From the NCBI RefSeq assembly GCF_032477075.1, contig NZ_JAWDXO010000006.1, forward strand, positions 1 to 64,000: a stretch of 64,000 bases of DNA. The letters are read 5' to 3'. Below are positions 53,551 to 61,750 of this stretch, piece by piece (the first letter of the stretch is position 1; each line of letters begins with the position of its first letter). This DNA comes from Fusobacterium sp. Its GTDB lineage: Bacteria; Fusobacteriota; Fusobacteriia; Fusobacteriales; Fusobacteriaceae. The translations under genes and the position numbers were made by a program. Under the pieces are notes generated by a model. That model was given only the letters and a program-made list of their open reading frames with translations, was not told the DNA's origin and made no database searches.

Positions 53551-53868
53551 CTTATAAAATGATTGATTAAAAGCTAGATTATATTTCCAGTAATTTAAGT
53601 AGCTGTTAATTCTAACAGCTATTATTCCTATATTTTTTATGTTTTATAAACAAAATTAGAAATAACTATTTTACTGGAAAAATTTTTTTTATGCTTTGTA
53701 TCATTCATTTTTTATTTATAGGCAGCAATTAATTTTAAAATATTTGTATAAACAAAAATTTAAAATTTACTTTTTTCATTTTATAGACTATAATACTTTA
53801 GCATGTCACAACATTTAAGACGATTAGTTGTTGATATTCTATAAATCTTTAAAAGGAGAGATAAACAA
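53551..53868. other. intergenic region with a short hairpin
   Basis: AGCTGTTA/TAACAGCT with loop ATTC at 53601-53620 is a perfect 8-bp hairpin, T-rich further on; possible terminator of the GGDEF gene. Otherwise nothing is seen except the leader of the next gene. Confidence 0.45.
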
Positions 53869-55545
53869 ATGAAAAAATTATTTACATCTGTATTATTTTT
53901 ACTTATCAGTGCTTTTATATTTGCAACTGGGACTGTAACTACATCTGGGGTTGGAGATGGGTTCTCTGGTAAAATCAAAGTTGATGTTTTAACAAATGGG
54001 GAAAAAATAGAAGATATTAAACTTGTTTCAGATTCTGAAACTTCTCATATAATATCAAGAGCTTTCCCTATATTGAAAGAAAGAATTTTAAAAACTCAAT
54101 CACCTGTTGTTGATAGTGTGTCTGGTGCCTCTTATACTTCTTTTGGAGTTAAAAAAGCTGTTGCTGAAGCTCTTAAAGCCAATGGAAAAGATTTTGGAAG
54201 AATCAGATTCAATACTAAAGCACCTGAACAGCCAGCTACTAATCTTGAAGCTGTAAATACTGATCTTGTAATCATTGGAGGAGGACCTGCTGGATTAGCT
54301 GCTGCCATATCTGCTAAGGAAGCTGGACTAAAAAATATCATTCTTATTGAAAAATTAGATATTCTTAGTGGTAATGGAAAATTTGATATGAATTTCTATG
54401 ATCTTATTAACTCAGAAGCTCAAAAAGCCAGAGGAATAAATGATACTGTTGAAGCTCTTATTGCTGACAACAGCAACCCTCTTGATACTCCTGAAAGAAT
54501 AAAAGCACAAGCTGAAGGATCATTTGTTCTGGATAAATGGCTGAGAAGTTTTGGTGTAAAATTAAACTATAACTATGGAAAAAGAGGACATATGGCAGAA
54601 TCTAACGCCTATGCTGGAGCTCATGTTCAAGATGGTATGGAAAAGAAAGTTAAGGAATTAGGTATAGATGTTCGTACTGGAACAAAGGGACTTGACCTTA
54701 TTATGAAAGATGGAAAAGCTGCTGGGATTAAAGTACAGAATGGAAACAGCTTCTATGATATTAATGCTAAAGCTATTATTATTGCTACTGGTGGATTCTC
54801 TGCCAACAAAGAACTTCTTAAGAAATATGTTCCTGGGTCAGAAGTTTTTCAAACTTCAAATCAAATTGGGGCTACTGGAGATTTCATTCCTGTATTTGAA
54901 AAAAATAATATAAAAACTGCTAATCTTGAAGTTTTAAATATATTCCCATTCATTATCAGACAAACAAGAGATTTAACTGGTGGGGGAGATGGATTTATTC
55001 TTGTAAATAAAGATGGAAAAAGATTCACAAGTGAAAGTATTACTTATGCTACTAGATTTTCTACTGCACAAAAAATACTTGATCAACCTGATTCTGCTGT
55101 TTTCTACATCTATGATCAAAAATTATATGATGCAAGTTTCCGTCTGCAAAAACATACAGCTCAAGGACTTCATATAAAAGCTGATACTCTTGATGAATTA
55201 GCTAAAAAATTAAATATTCCAGTTGGGAATCTTAAAAAAACTGTAGTTGATTTTAATAAAGCTGTTCGTGGTGAAATTAAAGATCCATTTAGAGAAAATC
55301 CTACTAAAAAAGAATTTATGAGTGAAGGACCTTATTATGGTGTACAAGTAGAATCTGCTATACATATGACTAGAGGTGGAGTTGTCGCTGATGAAAAAAC
55401 TCAGATTCTTTATGAAAATGGTAATATAGTAAATGGTTTATATGCAGCTGGAGAAGTTGCTAATAGTAACTCTGGTGCTTATAGTGCTGCTATTATTTTT
55501 GGTAGAATAGCAGGACAGGAAGCTGCAAAATATATTAACAAGTAA
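53869..55545 (+). CDS. exported FMN/FAD flavoprotein reductase (fumarate reductase-like), copy 1
   Basis: 558 residues. Signal peptide to about residue 19 (FIFAT). The FMN_bind domain carries the covalent flavinylation motif DSVSGASYT (residues 82-90). A flavoprotein subunit follows, with the FAD-binding VIIGGGPAGLAAAISAKEAG at 134-152 and the end motif GLYAAGEVANSNSGAYSAAI. The catalytic region has PYYGVQVESAIHMTRGGV in place of HHTMGG. Members reduce unsaturated carboxylates (fumarate, urocanate, acrylates). It needs an ApbE flavin transferase and an electron donor elsewhere. The paralog follows at 55919. Confidence 0.85.
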   Translation: MKKLFTSVLFLLISAFIFATGTVTTSGVGDGFSGKIKVDVLTNGEKIEDIKLVSDSETSHIISRAFPILKERILKTQSPVVDSVSGASYTSFGVKKAVAEALKANGKDFGRIRFNTKAPEQPATNLEAVNTDLVIIGGGPAGLAAAISAKEAGLKNIILIEKLDILSGNGKFDMNFYDLINSEAQKARGINDTVEALIADNSNPLDTPERIKAQAEGSFVLDKWLRSFGVKLNYNYGKRGHMAESNAYAGAHVQDGMEKKVKELGIDVRTGTKGLDLIMKDGKAAGIKVQNGNSFYDINAKAIIIATGGFSANKELLKKYVPGSEVFQTSNQIGATGDFIPVFEKNNIKTANLEVLNIFPFIIRQTRDLTGGGDGFILVNKDGKRFTSESITYATRFSTAQKILDQPDSAVFYIYDQKLYDASFRLQKHTAQGLHIKADTLDELAKKLNIPVGNLKKTVVDFNKAVRGEIKDPFRENPTKKEFMSEGPYYGVQVESAIHMTRGGVVADEKTQILYENGNIVNGLYAAGEVANSNSGAYSAAIIFGRIAGQEAAKYINK

Positions 55546-55918
55546 ATATTAATTTTAAAAGAGATTGAATTGCACATGAAATAAAATTTTAGAATTTTTC
55601 CAGCAGAAAGGTTTATTATTAATTTCGTTCATAAAACATAGAAAAATAATTGACTGTTTTTTATGTTTTACTTACTTCATTAATTACATAAACCTTTCTA
55701 ATTTCTAAATTTTATTCTAGTTTTTATCCTTCTCTTTTTTTATTTCCAATCCCTTCTTTAACTTTCATATATAATATATATTTATTCCATTCTAATTTAA
55801 TTTTACTTTTAATAAATTTCAGGTTATAATACAAATATATAATGTCCTTAATATATAAGATAAGCTTATATATTAACATTAAATTTCAATATAATACAAC
55901 ATCTAAGGAGGATTTAAA
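55546..55918. other. spacer between the two flavoprotein genes
   Basis: Contains the long inverted repeat at 55578-55718. The rest is AT-rich; a TAAGGAGGATTT ribosome binding site ends the spacer. Confidence 0.5.
55578..55718. repeat. long imperfect inverted repeat (MITE-like or terminator)
   Basis: Left arm contains AATAAAATTTTAGAA, CAGAAAGGTTTAT and ATAAAACATA; the right arm has the complements TTATGTTTTA, ATAAACCTTTCT and TTCTAAATTTTATT, in reverse order. The loop of 20 nt is at 641-660 of the 55-kb block. Arms are about 60 nt, with gaps. Confidence 0.6.
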
Positions 55919-57604
55919 ATGAAAAAATTAACTTCATTAGCTGCTTCTGTTGTTCTGGGAACACTTCTTATAGCTTTCAGCTGTTTTGCTGCTGAGAAAA
56001 CTACTACTGAAGCTGCTGCATCAGGATTTGGCGGAGATATTAAAATTGAAGTTGTAACTGAAGGGAAAAAAATTGAGGATATTAAACTTATCTCTCATAA
56101 GGAAACTTCTCATTTAATGGACAGAGCTTTTCCTGTTATTAAACAAAGAATACTTGAAGCTCAGTCACCTATTGTTGACAGTGTATCTGGTGCATCTTAT
56201 ACATCTTTTGCAGTAAAAAGAGCTGTTGCTGATGCAATGAAAAAAAATGGTGTAGATTTTGGAAGAATTACTTTTAAAACTCAGGCACCTGAACAGCCTG
56301 CTGCTGTATTGGAAGATGTAAATACTGATCTTGTAATCATTGGAGGAGGACCTGCTGGACTTGCTGCTGCTATATCTGCCAAAGAATCAGGTGTAAAAAA
56401 TGTAATTATTATTGAAAAAATGGATATCCTCAGTGGTAATGGAAAATTTGATATGAACTTCTTTGATATGATTAATTCAAAAGCTCAAAAAGCTAATGGA
56501 ACAAATGATACTGTGGAAGCTTTTATTAAAGATAAAGCTAATCCAAGAGATACTATTGAACGTACAAAAGCACAAGCTGAAGGTGCATTTGTTCTTGATG
56601 AATGGCTGAGAAGTTTCGGTGTAAATCTTAACTACAACTATGGACTAAGAAACCATATGGCAGAAGCTGATGCCTATGCTGGTGCTCATATCCAAGATGG
56701 TATGGAAAAGAAAGTTAAAGAACTAGCTGTAGATGTTCGTACAGGTACAAAAGGGCTTGACGTTATTATGAAAGATGGTAATGCTGTTGGTGTAAAAGTT
56801 CAGCAAAAAAATAATACTTACAATATCAATGCCAAAGCTGTTATTATTGCTACTGGTGGATTCTCTGCCAATAAAGAATATCTTGCCAGATTTGCTCCAG
56901 GTTCTGAAAGAGTTCAGACTTCAAATCAAATGGGAGCTACTGGAGATTTTATTCCTGTATTTGAAAAAAATAATTTAAAAATGGAAAACATGGAAGTTTT
57001 AAGTGTGTTCAAAACAATAATAAATCCTACTAGAGATCTTACTGGTGCTGGAGATGGGTTCATATTTGTAAATAAAAACGGAGATAGATTTGTTGATGAA
57101 AGTCAGTCTGGGCTTCCTACAGCTTATACAATCCTTGATCAACCTGAAAGTAAAGTTTATTATATTTATGATCAGGATCTTTATGATTCTAGTTATCGTT
57201 TACAAAAACATACAGCTCAGGGGCTTCATATAAAAGCTGCTACTCTTGATGAATTAGCTGGAAAATTAAATATTCCAGCTGAAAATCTTAAAAAAACTGT
57301 AGCTGATTTTAATAGAGCTGTTCGTGGTGAAATTAAAGATGCTTTTAGAGAAACTCCTACTAAAAAAGAATTTAAAACTGAAGGTCCTTACTATGGTGTG
57401 CAGGTAGAATCTGCTATACATATGACAAAAGGTGGAGTTGCTGCTAATGAAAAAGCTGAAGTGCTTCATAAGGATGGACATGCAGTGAAAGGACTTTATG
57501 CTGCTGGTGAGGTTACTAATACAACTGGAGCTTATAGTGCTGCTGTTGTATTTGGACGTATTGCAGGTCAAAATGCTGCTGATTTTATAAAAAACTCTAA
57601 ATAA
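55919..57604 (+). CDS. exported FMN/FAD flavoprotein reductase (fumarate reductase-like), copy 2
   Basis: 561 residues, a close paralog of the gene at 53869 over the whole length. Signal peptide ending near SCFAA; flavinylation motif DSVSGASYT at 87-95; FAD motif VIIGGGPAGLAAAISAKESG; catalytic region PYYGVQVESAIHMTKGGV; ending GLYAAGEVTNTTGAYSAAVV. Differences cluster in the substrate-side segment near residues 350-400 (e.g. NIFPFIIRQTR against SVFKTIINPTR), so the two may differ in substrate. AAGGAGG lies 8 nt from the ATG. Confidence 0.85.
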   Translation: MKKLTSLAASVVLGTLLIAFSCFAAEKTTTEAAASGFGGDIKIEVVTEGKKIEDIKLISHKETSHLMDRAFPVIKQRILEAQSPIVDSVSGASYTSFAVKRAVADAMKKNGVDFGRITFKTQAPEQPAAVLEDVNTDLVIIGGGPAGLAAAISAKESGVKNVIIIEKMDILSGNGKFDMNFFDMINSKAQKANGTNDTVEAFIKDKANPRDTIERTKAQAEGAFVLDEWLRSFGVNLNYNYGLRNHMAEADAYAGAHIQDGMEKKVKELAVDVRTGTKGLDVIMKDGNAVGVKVQQKNNTYNINAKAVIIATGGFSANKEYLARFAPGSERVQTSNQMGATGDFIPVFEKNNLKMENMEVLSVFKTIINPTRDLTGAGDGFIFVNKNGDRFVDESQSGLPTAYTILDQPESKVYYIYDQDLYDSSYRLQKHTAQGLHIKAATLDELAGKLNIPAENLKKTVADFNRAVRGEIKDAFRETPTKKEFKTEGPYYGVQVESAIHMTKGGVAANEKAEVLHKDGHAVKGLYAAGEVTNTTGAYSAAVVFGRIAGQNAADFIKNSK

Positions 57605-57614
57605 TATATAAATT

Positions 57615-57648
57615 AAAGAGGCTGTTTCTTTTTAGGCAGCCTCTTTTT
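57615..57648. terminator. terminator after the flavoprotein pair
   Basis: AAAGAGGCTG/CAGCCTCTTT stem, loop TTTCTTTTTAGG, T run; also faces the convergent FAD gene. Confidence 0.88.
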
Positions 57649-57649
57649 A

Positions 57650-58717
57650 TTATCTTATATAATCTTTATTTGAAAATATTCCTGACATTATTATAAATTT
57701 TCTGATGAAAGAATTATACATCAATTTCCCTTTTAGAACTTTTAAATTTAGCTTCATTCTCATATTACCAGTTCTTTTTTGATAATCCCTAATTCCATCT
57801 TTTATTCCTTTTTTATTTATTGAATCTGCTAAATAATAACCACTGATAAGAGCGTAACTTATTCCCTCTGATGAACTGGCACTTATAAGTCCTGCTGCTT
57901 CACCTATAAGTGCTATTTTATCTTTTCCCATAAAGTATTCATTCCATTTAGGAATTTTTATAAAAGTTCCCTCATCTCTGATTATATCATTCAGGTCTAT
58001 TCCCTCTGATTTAACTCTCTGTTCCAATCTATGAAATTTATCCCAGCTATCCTTGCCTCTTTTTAGAATAGTTCCCAAAATAAGCTCATTCTCTTTTGGC
58101 ACCATCCATGAATAATAATTGTTGATATTTTTATCAAATATAGCCATATGATATGAAAAATCTTTTTTCATTTTGTAAACTCTCTGAATGGCTATATAAT
58201 CATTTTTAGACTCTCTATCCAAATTTTTTCTAATAAGAGAATTGGCTCCTTCTGCACTCACTATCATTTTTGTTTTTACTTTTTTAATGTCCATACCTAT
58301 TCTATATATCACTGTATAAATACCATTTTCATCTTCTGAATAATCTATAAATAAAGCTCCTTTAACTAATTCTACATAAGAAGCTCTTTGTGATAAAAGA
58401 TAATTATCAAACTTTTCTCTATCAAAGTTTAAATAGTTCTTATAGTATTTTTTTTTAAGATTATTGTCATAGTCTATCACCTGTACATTAAATACTTGAG
58501 GTGAAACTAATACATCTTTTGATAAAGAATATCCCAGTCCTGATAAGGCCGCTTGAGCTTCATGTGCTAAAAGCCCTCCACAGCATTTTATAACTTTATT
58601 ATCTTTATTTTTATAATCTCTTCTATCTAAAAGAAGAACTCTATATTTACTATCAATAAATCTTGAAAAAACACTTCCAGCTGGGCCTCCCCCAATCACT
58701 ACTATATCATATATCAT
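57650..58717 (-). CDS. FAD-dependent oxidoreductase, geranylgeranyl-reductase-like
   Basis: 355-residue flavoprotein. FAD-binding YDIVVIGGGPAGSVFSRFID at the start, KCCGGLLAHEAQAALSGLGY (the CxG segment of GGR-like enzymes), and KIALIGEAAGLISASSSEGI with the second FAD motif GEAAGL. It belongs to the geranylgeranyl reductase / halogenase fold group, which saturates double bonds or carries electrons. Substrate unknown. Single gene, leftward. Confidence 0.78.
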   Translation of the reverse strand: MIYDIVVIGGGPAGSVFSRFIDSKYRVLLLDRRDYKNKDNKVIKCCGGLLAHEAQAALSGLGYSLSKDVLVSPQVFNVQVIDYDNNLKKKYYKNYLNFDREKFDNYLLSQRASYVELVKGALFIDYSEDENGIYTVIYRIGMDIKKVKTKMIVSAEGANSLIRKNLDRESKNDYIAIQRVYKMKKDFSYHMAIFDKNINNYYSWMVPKENELILGTILKRGKDSWDKFHRLEQRVKSEGIDLNDIIRDEGTFIKIPKWNEYFMGKDKIALIGEAAGLISASSSEGISYALISGYYLADSINKKGIKDGIRDYQKRTGNMRMKLNLKVLKGKLMYNSFIRKFIIMSGIFSNKDYIR

Positions 58718-59122
58718 CTATCTTTTCTCCTAATTATCAGTATATTTTATAATACCATAATAGTTTATATTATTCTAGTAAATACTAAACTTTTAAATCT
58801 TATATTTTTTCACCACTCTCTTTCTTTCGATATTTTTATACTAATATTTTTTATTTTACTTCTATAATTTATTTTTTTCATATTAATTTTTTTAAATTAT
58901 AAAATAAATCATTCTGTAAATATAATATATAAAACTAAAAAACCTTTGTTTCTCATCACAAAGGTTTTTTATAATATATTTAAAAATTTTGTTACAGTAA
59001 TTCATACAAAAAAGTTTTTATATTTTTATATAAATTTCCTATTTTTTACTATTGACACTAGATATTTCATAATATGTTTGGCATATTTTTATTTCTTTAA
59101 ATATTTTATATAAATTTACAAT
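58718..59122. other. intergenic region with terminator
   Basis: Contains the terminator at 58937. I see no gene or other repeat. Confidence 0.45.
58937..58970 (-). terminator. terminator of the 93-residue protein gene
   Basis: AAAACCTTTG/CAAAGGTTTT arms with loop TTTCTCATCA; lies downstream of the leftward gene at 59123, about 150 nt away. Confidence 0.7.
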
Positions 59123-59404
59123 TTATTTTATACATTTTTTCTCTAATTCTTCATAGCTTCCACCATCTTTTGATATATAGCATGCTTCATTTTCAAGAAG
59201 CTCTTTATCATATTTTATCTGCTCTTTCAATACTGCAATATAATTTTTTAATAATTCAAATTTCTTCATTATTAATTCTTTTTGCATATCATCAGTTTTT
59301 AATTTGAACTCATCACTAAGAATAAATTTATTTAGTCTTTCCAATTTTGTTTCCTCTACTTCATATTCTTCTAAAATGTATTTAAGATTTTTTTCAATAT
59401 TCAT
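59123..59404 (-). CDS. hypothetical coiled-coil protein, 93 residues
   Basis: Mostly helical, charged protein with no family I recognise: MNIEKNLKYILEEYEVEETK, then DMQKELIMKKFELLKNYIAV and KEQIKYDKELLENE. Leu/Ile spacing suggests two antiparallel coiled-coil helices. AGGAGAAAAT ribosome binding site. Single gene. Confidence 0.55.
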   Translation of the reverse strand: MNIEKNLKYILEEYEVEETKLERLNKFILSDEFKLKTDDMQKELIMKKFELLKNYIAVLKEQIKYDKELLENEACYISKDGGSYEELEKKCIK

Positions 59405-59784
59405 AATTTTCTCCTACTTTAATTTAATTAATAATATTATTCAGAAATTTTATTACTTTTCCTTTTTTCTTAATTTTTATAAGTATAAAAATATTATTCA
59501 ATCTGTTATTCTTCTTAACTTTATCTTTAAATTTCATACAATATCTTTACTTTCTTACAAAAATCCCCAATTATTTTTCTTTATTTCTGTACATAATTCT
59601 CTCTATCTTCTCCTTTCAGCAAATTAATTATGTATTAACTCTTTCTAATTTTTATTTTATAATCTATTATTTTATATTAACAAATTCTACTGCAATAAAT
59701 AGATATAAGACAAAAATTATTTTTTTATGCTATAATAAAAAATAAATACTTATTTTTTATTATAAAAAGAAGGAGGAAATTTTT
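59405..59784. other. AT-rich intergenic region
   Basis: No reading frame with a ribosome binding site, and no strong hairpin. The GGAGG of the following small gene is at its right end. Confidence 0.4.
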
Positions 59785-59943
59785 ATGAAAATTTTAAAAG
59801 TATTAATTATTTTATTCATAATAATCTTTTTAATTGCTGTTGCTCTTTCCATTTATGCTCCAGATTGTTTGCATGACATTGCTAAAGCTATACGCTTAAA
59901 GATTCTTCCATCAAGCATTTTTAATAATAATTCAGTTCTTTAA
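59785..59943 (+). CDS. small membrane protein, 52 residues
   Basis: Reading frame starting with ATG 59785, preceded by AAGGAGGAAATTTTT. One membrane helix (LKVLIILFIIIFLIAVALSI) followed by YAPDCLHDIAKAIRLKILPS. The strong ribosome binding site and the signal-anchor-like helix support it. Unknown family. Confidence 0.55.
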   Translation: MKILKVLIILFIIIFLIAVALSIYAPDCLHDIAKAIRLKILPSSIFNNNSVL

Positions 59944-60017
59944 ATTTACTTTACTATAAACAAGTTTATTTTTTATTAAAGTTCCTTTTACTTTATATAG
60001 ACTATCAATTTTCTTTG

Positions 60018-60045
60018 TTGACATAAATTTTATTTGTGATATAAT
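60018..60045 (+). promoter_or_regulatory. consensus promoter of the upstream small RNA
   Basis: TTGACA (60018-60023), 16-nt spacer, TATAAT (60040-60045). A full consensus sigma-70 promoter with no normal gene after it. Confidence 0.85.
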
Positions 60046-60051
60046 TAGTAT

Positions 60052-60118
60052 ACAAAATACGCTTTGGGGAAAGTGAATGGAGAGAGTCTTTTTTATAAAA
60101 TTCTCTCTCATTTTTTAT
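60052..60118 (+). ncRNA. candidate small RNA with GGGGAAAG segment
   Basis: Predicted transcript of about 65 nt from the promoter at 60018 to a terminator (GAGAGAG/CTCTCTC stem at 60080-60109, then T6). Between them lies CGCTTTGGGGAAAGTGA. A 15-codon frame (MERVFFIKF...) starts after GGGGAAAGTGA, but it runs through the terminator, so I read this as RNA and not as a peptide gene. TTGGGGAAAG is exactly complementary to CTTTCCCCAA of the array member at 60546. Confidence 0.65.
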
Positions 60119-60341
60119 ATATAAAATGAAAATTACAATTTTCTATTTACCTTATCAATCACTTTTTATTAATAAATTCAAAAAATCCTTGTACTTACTT
60201 AGAAAATCTATCAATCTTAGAAACTTCTTCTTTCATATAATCCTTGAACAAAGATAACCACCAAAGAAGAAAATTTTTATTTTTAGAAATAAATATTTTT
60301 TATAAAAAAGGAATATAAATTTATTTTAGTATAATACTAAT

Positions 60342-60423
60342 AAGTACTAATTATGTACTTTTTCTTTCCTAGAAAAACATTCTAAAACTAAAAGAGAACC
60401 TCCTTCTCCAGAGGTTCTTTTTA
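60342..60423 (+). ncRNA. array small RNA 1
   Basis: Promoter-like GGAAT (60310) and AGTATAAT (60328). The hairpin TTTTTCT/AGAAAAA with loop TTCCT begins 46 nt after the GG, a longer leader than in units 2-5. Terminator AGAACCTC/GAGGTTCT, then T runs. Start inferred from units 2-5. No reading frame. Confidence 0.6.
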
Positions 60424-60545
60424 GTTTTTTAGTAAAAAATATTTATTCTTTATATTAATTAAAAAGAAATTCTCTTAATTTATGGTAATTTTTTTATTTA
60501 AAAAAATAAAAAAGGAATATTAAAATAACTGAGAATAATTATAAT

Positions 60546-60615
60546 ATAACTCTTTCCCCAAGATGTTTATAATATAGATAAAAAAGGAGCCTATTTCTTC
60601 ACAGGCTTCTTTTTT
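60546..60615 (+). ncRNA. array small RNA 2
   Basis: GGAAT at 60514, AGAATAAT at 60532. The 5' hairpin AACTCTT-TCCCC-AAGATGTT has one bulged base. Terminator GGAGCCT/AGGCTTC (one G-U pair) and T6. Its CTTTCCCCAA is complementary to the upstream small RNA at 60052. Confidence 0.7.
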
Positions 60616-60766
60616 AATCTAAAATATATACATTTTATTTATAACTCTTTTAAAAGATTTCAAAATTATTTCTTTATGAAATTTTAAAAAACTCTAAAAT
60701 TTTTTCAATATTAATTTTATTTTTTTATAAAAAAGGAATGTTAGATTTTTAAAGAATAACATAATA

Positions 60767-60830
60767 TAACTTTTTCTCCAAAAAGATGTTTTTACACACA
60801 AAAAAGGGCTTCTTTTTAGAAGTCCTTTTT
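60767..60830 (+). ncRNA. array small RNA 3
   Basis: GGAAT at 60735, AGAATAACAT at 60753. Perfect hairpin CTTTTT-CTCC-AAAAAG directly at the predicted 5' end. Terminator AAGGGCTTC/GAAGTCCTT, then T5. Confidence 0.7.
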
Positions 60831-60878
60831 ATTTCCTTTTGAAAAAGGAATATTAAAATTTATTAGTATAATATTAAT

Positions 60879-60948
60879 ATAAATCTCTTCCCTGAGATTG
60901 CTTGTAATATATAACCCAAAAGGAGCTTTTTCTTAAAAGCTCCCTTCT
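60879..60948 (+). ncRNA. array small RNA 4
   Basis: GGAAT at 60847, AGTATAAT at 60865. Perfect 6-bp hairpin AATCTC-TTCCCT-GAGATT. Terminator GGAGCTTTT/AAAAGCTCC, but the following tract is CCTTCTCTTTT, so termination may be weaker. Confidence 0.68.
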
Positions 60949-61125
60949 CTTTTATTTATTCTATTTTTTATTTATAGATAATTAATAATATTTTTCAAAA
61001 ATTTTTTCTCTTGTATATATATTAAAAATATTTGTTATTTAATTTATTATTTTAGATACTCGTTTTTTTATAAAAATTTTTATTTAAATAAAAGGAATAT
61101 TAAAATTTATAAGTATAATATTAAT

Positions 61126-61196
61126 GTAAATCTCTTCCCCGAGATTGTTTATAATATATAGTTAGAAAGGAGCTTTTTCCCCAAAAGCTCCTTTCC
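61126..61196 (+). ncRNA. array small RNA 5
   Basis: GGAAT at 61094, AGTATAAT at 61112. Perfect hairpin AATCTC-TTCCCC-GAGATT. Terminator AAAGGAGCTTTT/AAAAGCTCCTTT with loop TCCCC. Nearest relative of unit 4: it matches from the promoter through the hairpin with few changes, so a recent duplication. Confidence 0.72.
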
Positions 61197-61315
61197 CCTT
61201 TATTTATTCTATTTTTCATTTATAGATAATCATTAGTATTTTCTAATATTTTAAAATATTTTTTAATTTTATTAATTAAAAAAGGAATATTAAATTCTTA
61301 AAGAATATTATTATA

Positions 61316-61391
61316 TGCATAAAATAAACTTTCCTCCAAGAGATGTTTTAATAGTGCTAAAAAAGGAGCTTTCGCCTATAAGCTCCTTTTT
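61316..61391 (+). ncRNA. array small RNA 6
   Basis: GGAAT at 61284, AGAATATTAT at 61302. The leader is about 9 nt longer. Loop region ACTTTCCTCCAAGAGATG is complementary to a Shine-Dalgarno TTGGAGGAAAG (11 nt) as seen at 10285. Terminator AAAAAGGAGCT/AGCTCCTTTTT with a 10-nt loop. Confidence 0.68.
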
Positions 61392-61595
61392 GTTTATTAT
61401 AAATAAAGAAAATTAAAATAATAACAAAGATATTCCTCATTAACTGATATAATCAAAATGTAAATTTTCAATATAATTAAATCATCTAATTTATTTTGAG
61501 TGTAAAGAAGGTTTAAAATTAAATTATAAATAAAAAAGGAACTTAATTAAAATATTTGAATGAAGAAATTAAAAAGTATTAATATGAGGTGAAAT

Positions 61596-61697
61596 ATGGA
61601 AAAATATTTGATAACTGGAATGATATTAGCAAGTATGACTTTTTTAATTGTAGGAGTTATGGTTGGAGTTGGAATAGGAATATATTTGATAATGTGA
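61596..61697 (+). CDS. small membrane protein, 33 residues
   Basis: ATG 61596 with GAGGTG upstream. Nearly the whole product is one hydrophobic helix (GMILASMTFLIVGVMVGVGI, then GIYLIM), glycine-rich. AAAAAAGGAACTT at 61533 resembles the -35-like element of the small-RNA array, which could put it under the same control. The bidirectional terminator follows. Unknown function. Confidence 0.5.
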   Translation: MEKYLITGMILASMTFLIVGVMVGVGIGIYLIM

Positions 61698-61704
61698 AAG
61701 TATT

Positions 61705-61741
61705 AAAAGACCAATAAGCTATAAGCCCATTGGTCTTTTTT
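61705..61741. terminator. bidirectional terminator before fruA
   Basis: AAAAGACCAAT/ATTGGTCTTTT stem, loop AAGCTATAAGCCC, T runs on both strands; it ends fruA (leftward) and the small gene (rightward). Confidence 0.88.
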
Positions 61742-61750
61742 ATATATAAA

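Larger units (their letters stand above)
60305..61391 (+). repeat. tandem array of six related small-RNA units
   Basis: Six units start with AAAAAAGGAAT or close variants (GG at 60310, 60514, 60735, 60847, 61094 and 61284). In all six, AG(T/A)ATA(A/T) (AGAATAACAT in the third) begins exactly 18 nt after the GG. A C-rich-loop hairpin or near-hairpin and a terminator follow. Spacing between units is 112-247 nt. The DNA between the units is AT-rich and not related. Confidence 0.8.

Noticed and set aside
53869..57604. the two flavoprotein genes as one assembly duplicate
   Set aside because: They differ at many codons and have different signal peptides and spacers, so both are real.
60070..60120. 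15-codon peptide frame after GGGGAAAG in the upstream small RNA
   Set aside because: The frame runs through the terminator hairpin, so the full message would rarely be made; kept only as a note.
60305..61391. the array as a CRISPR
   Set aside because: Units are of uneven length, contain terminators and promoters, and the conserved parts are not identical direct repeats with unique spacers; no cas genes.
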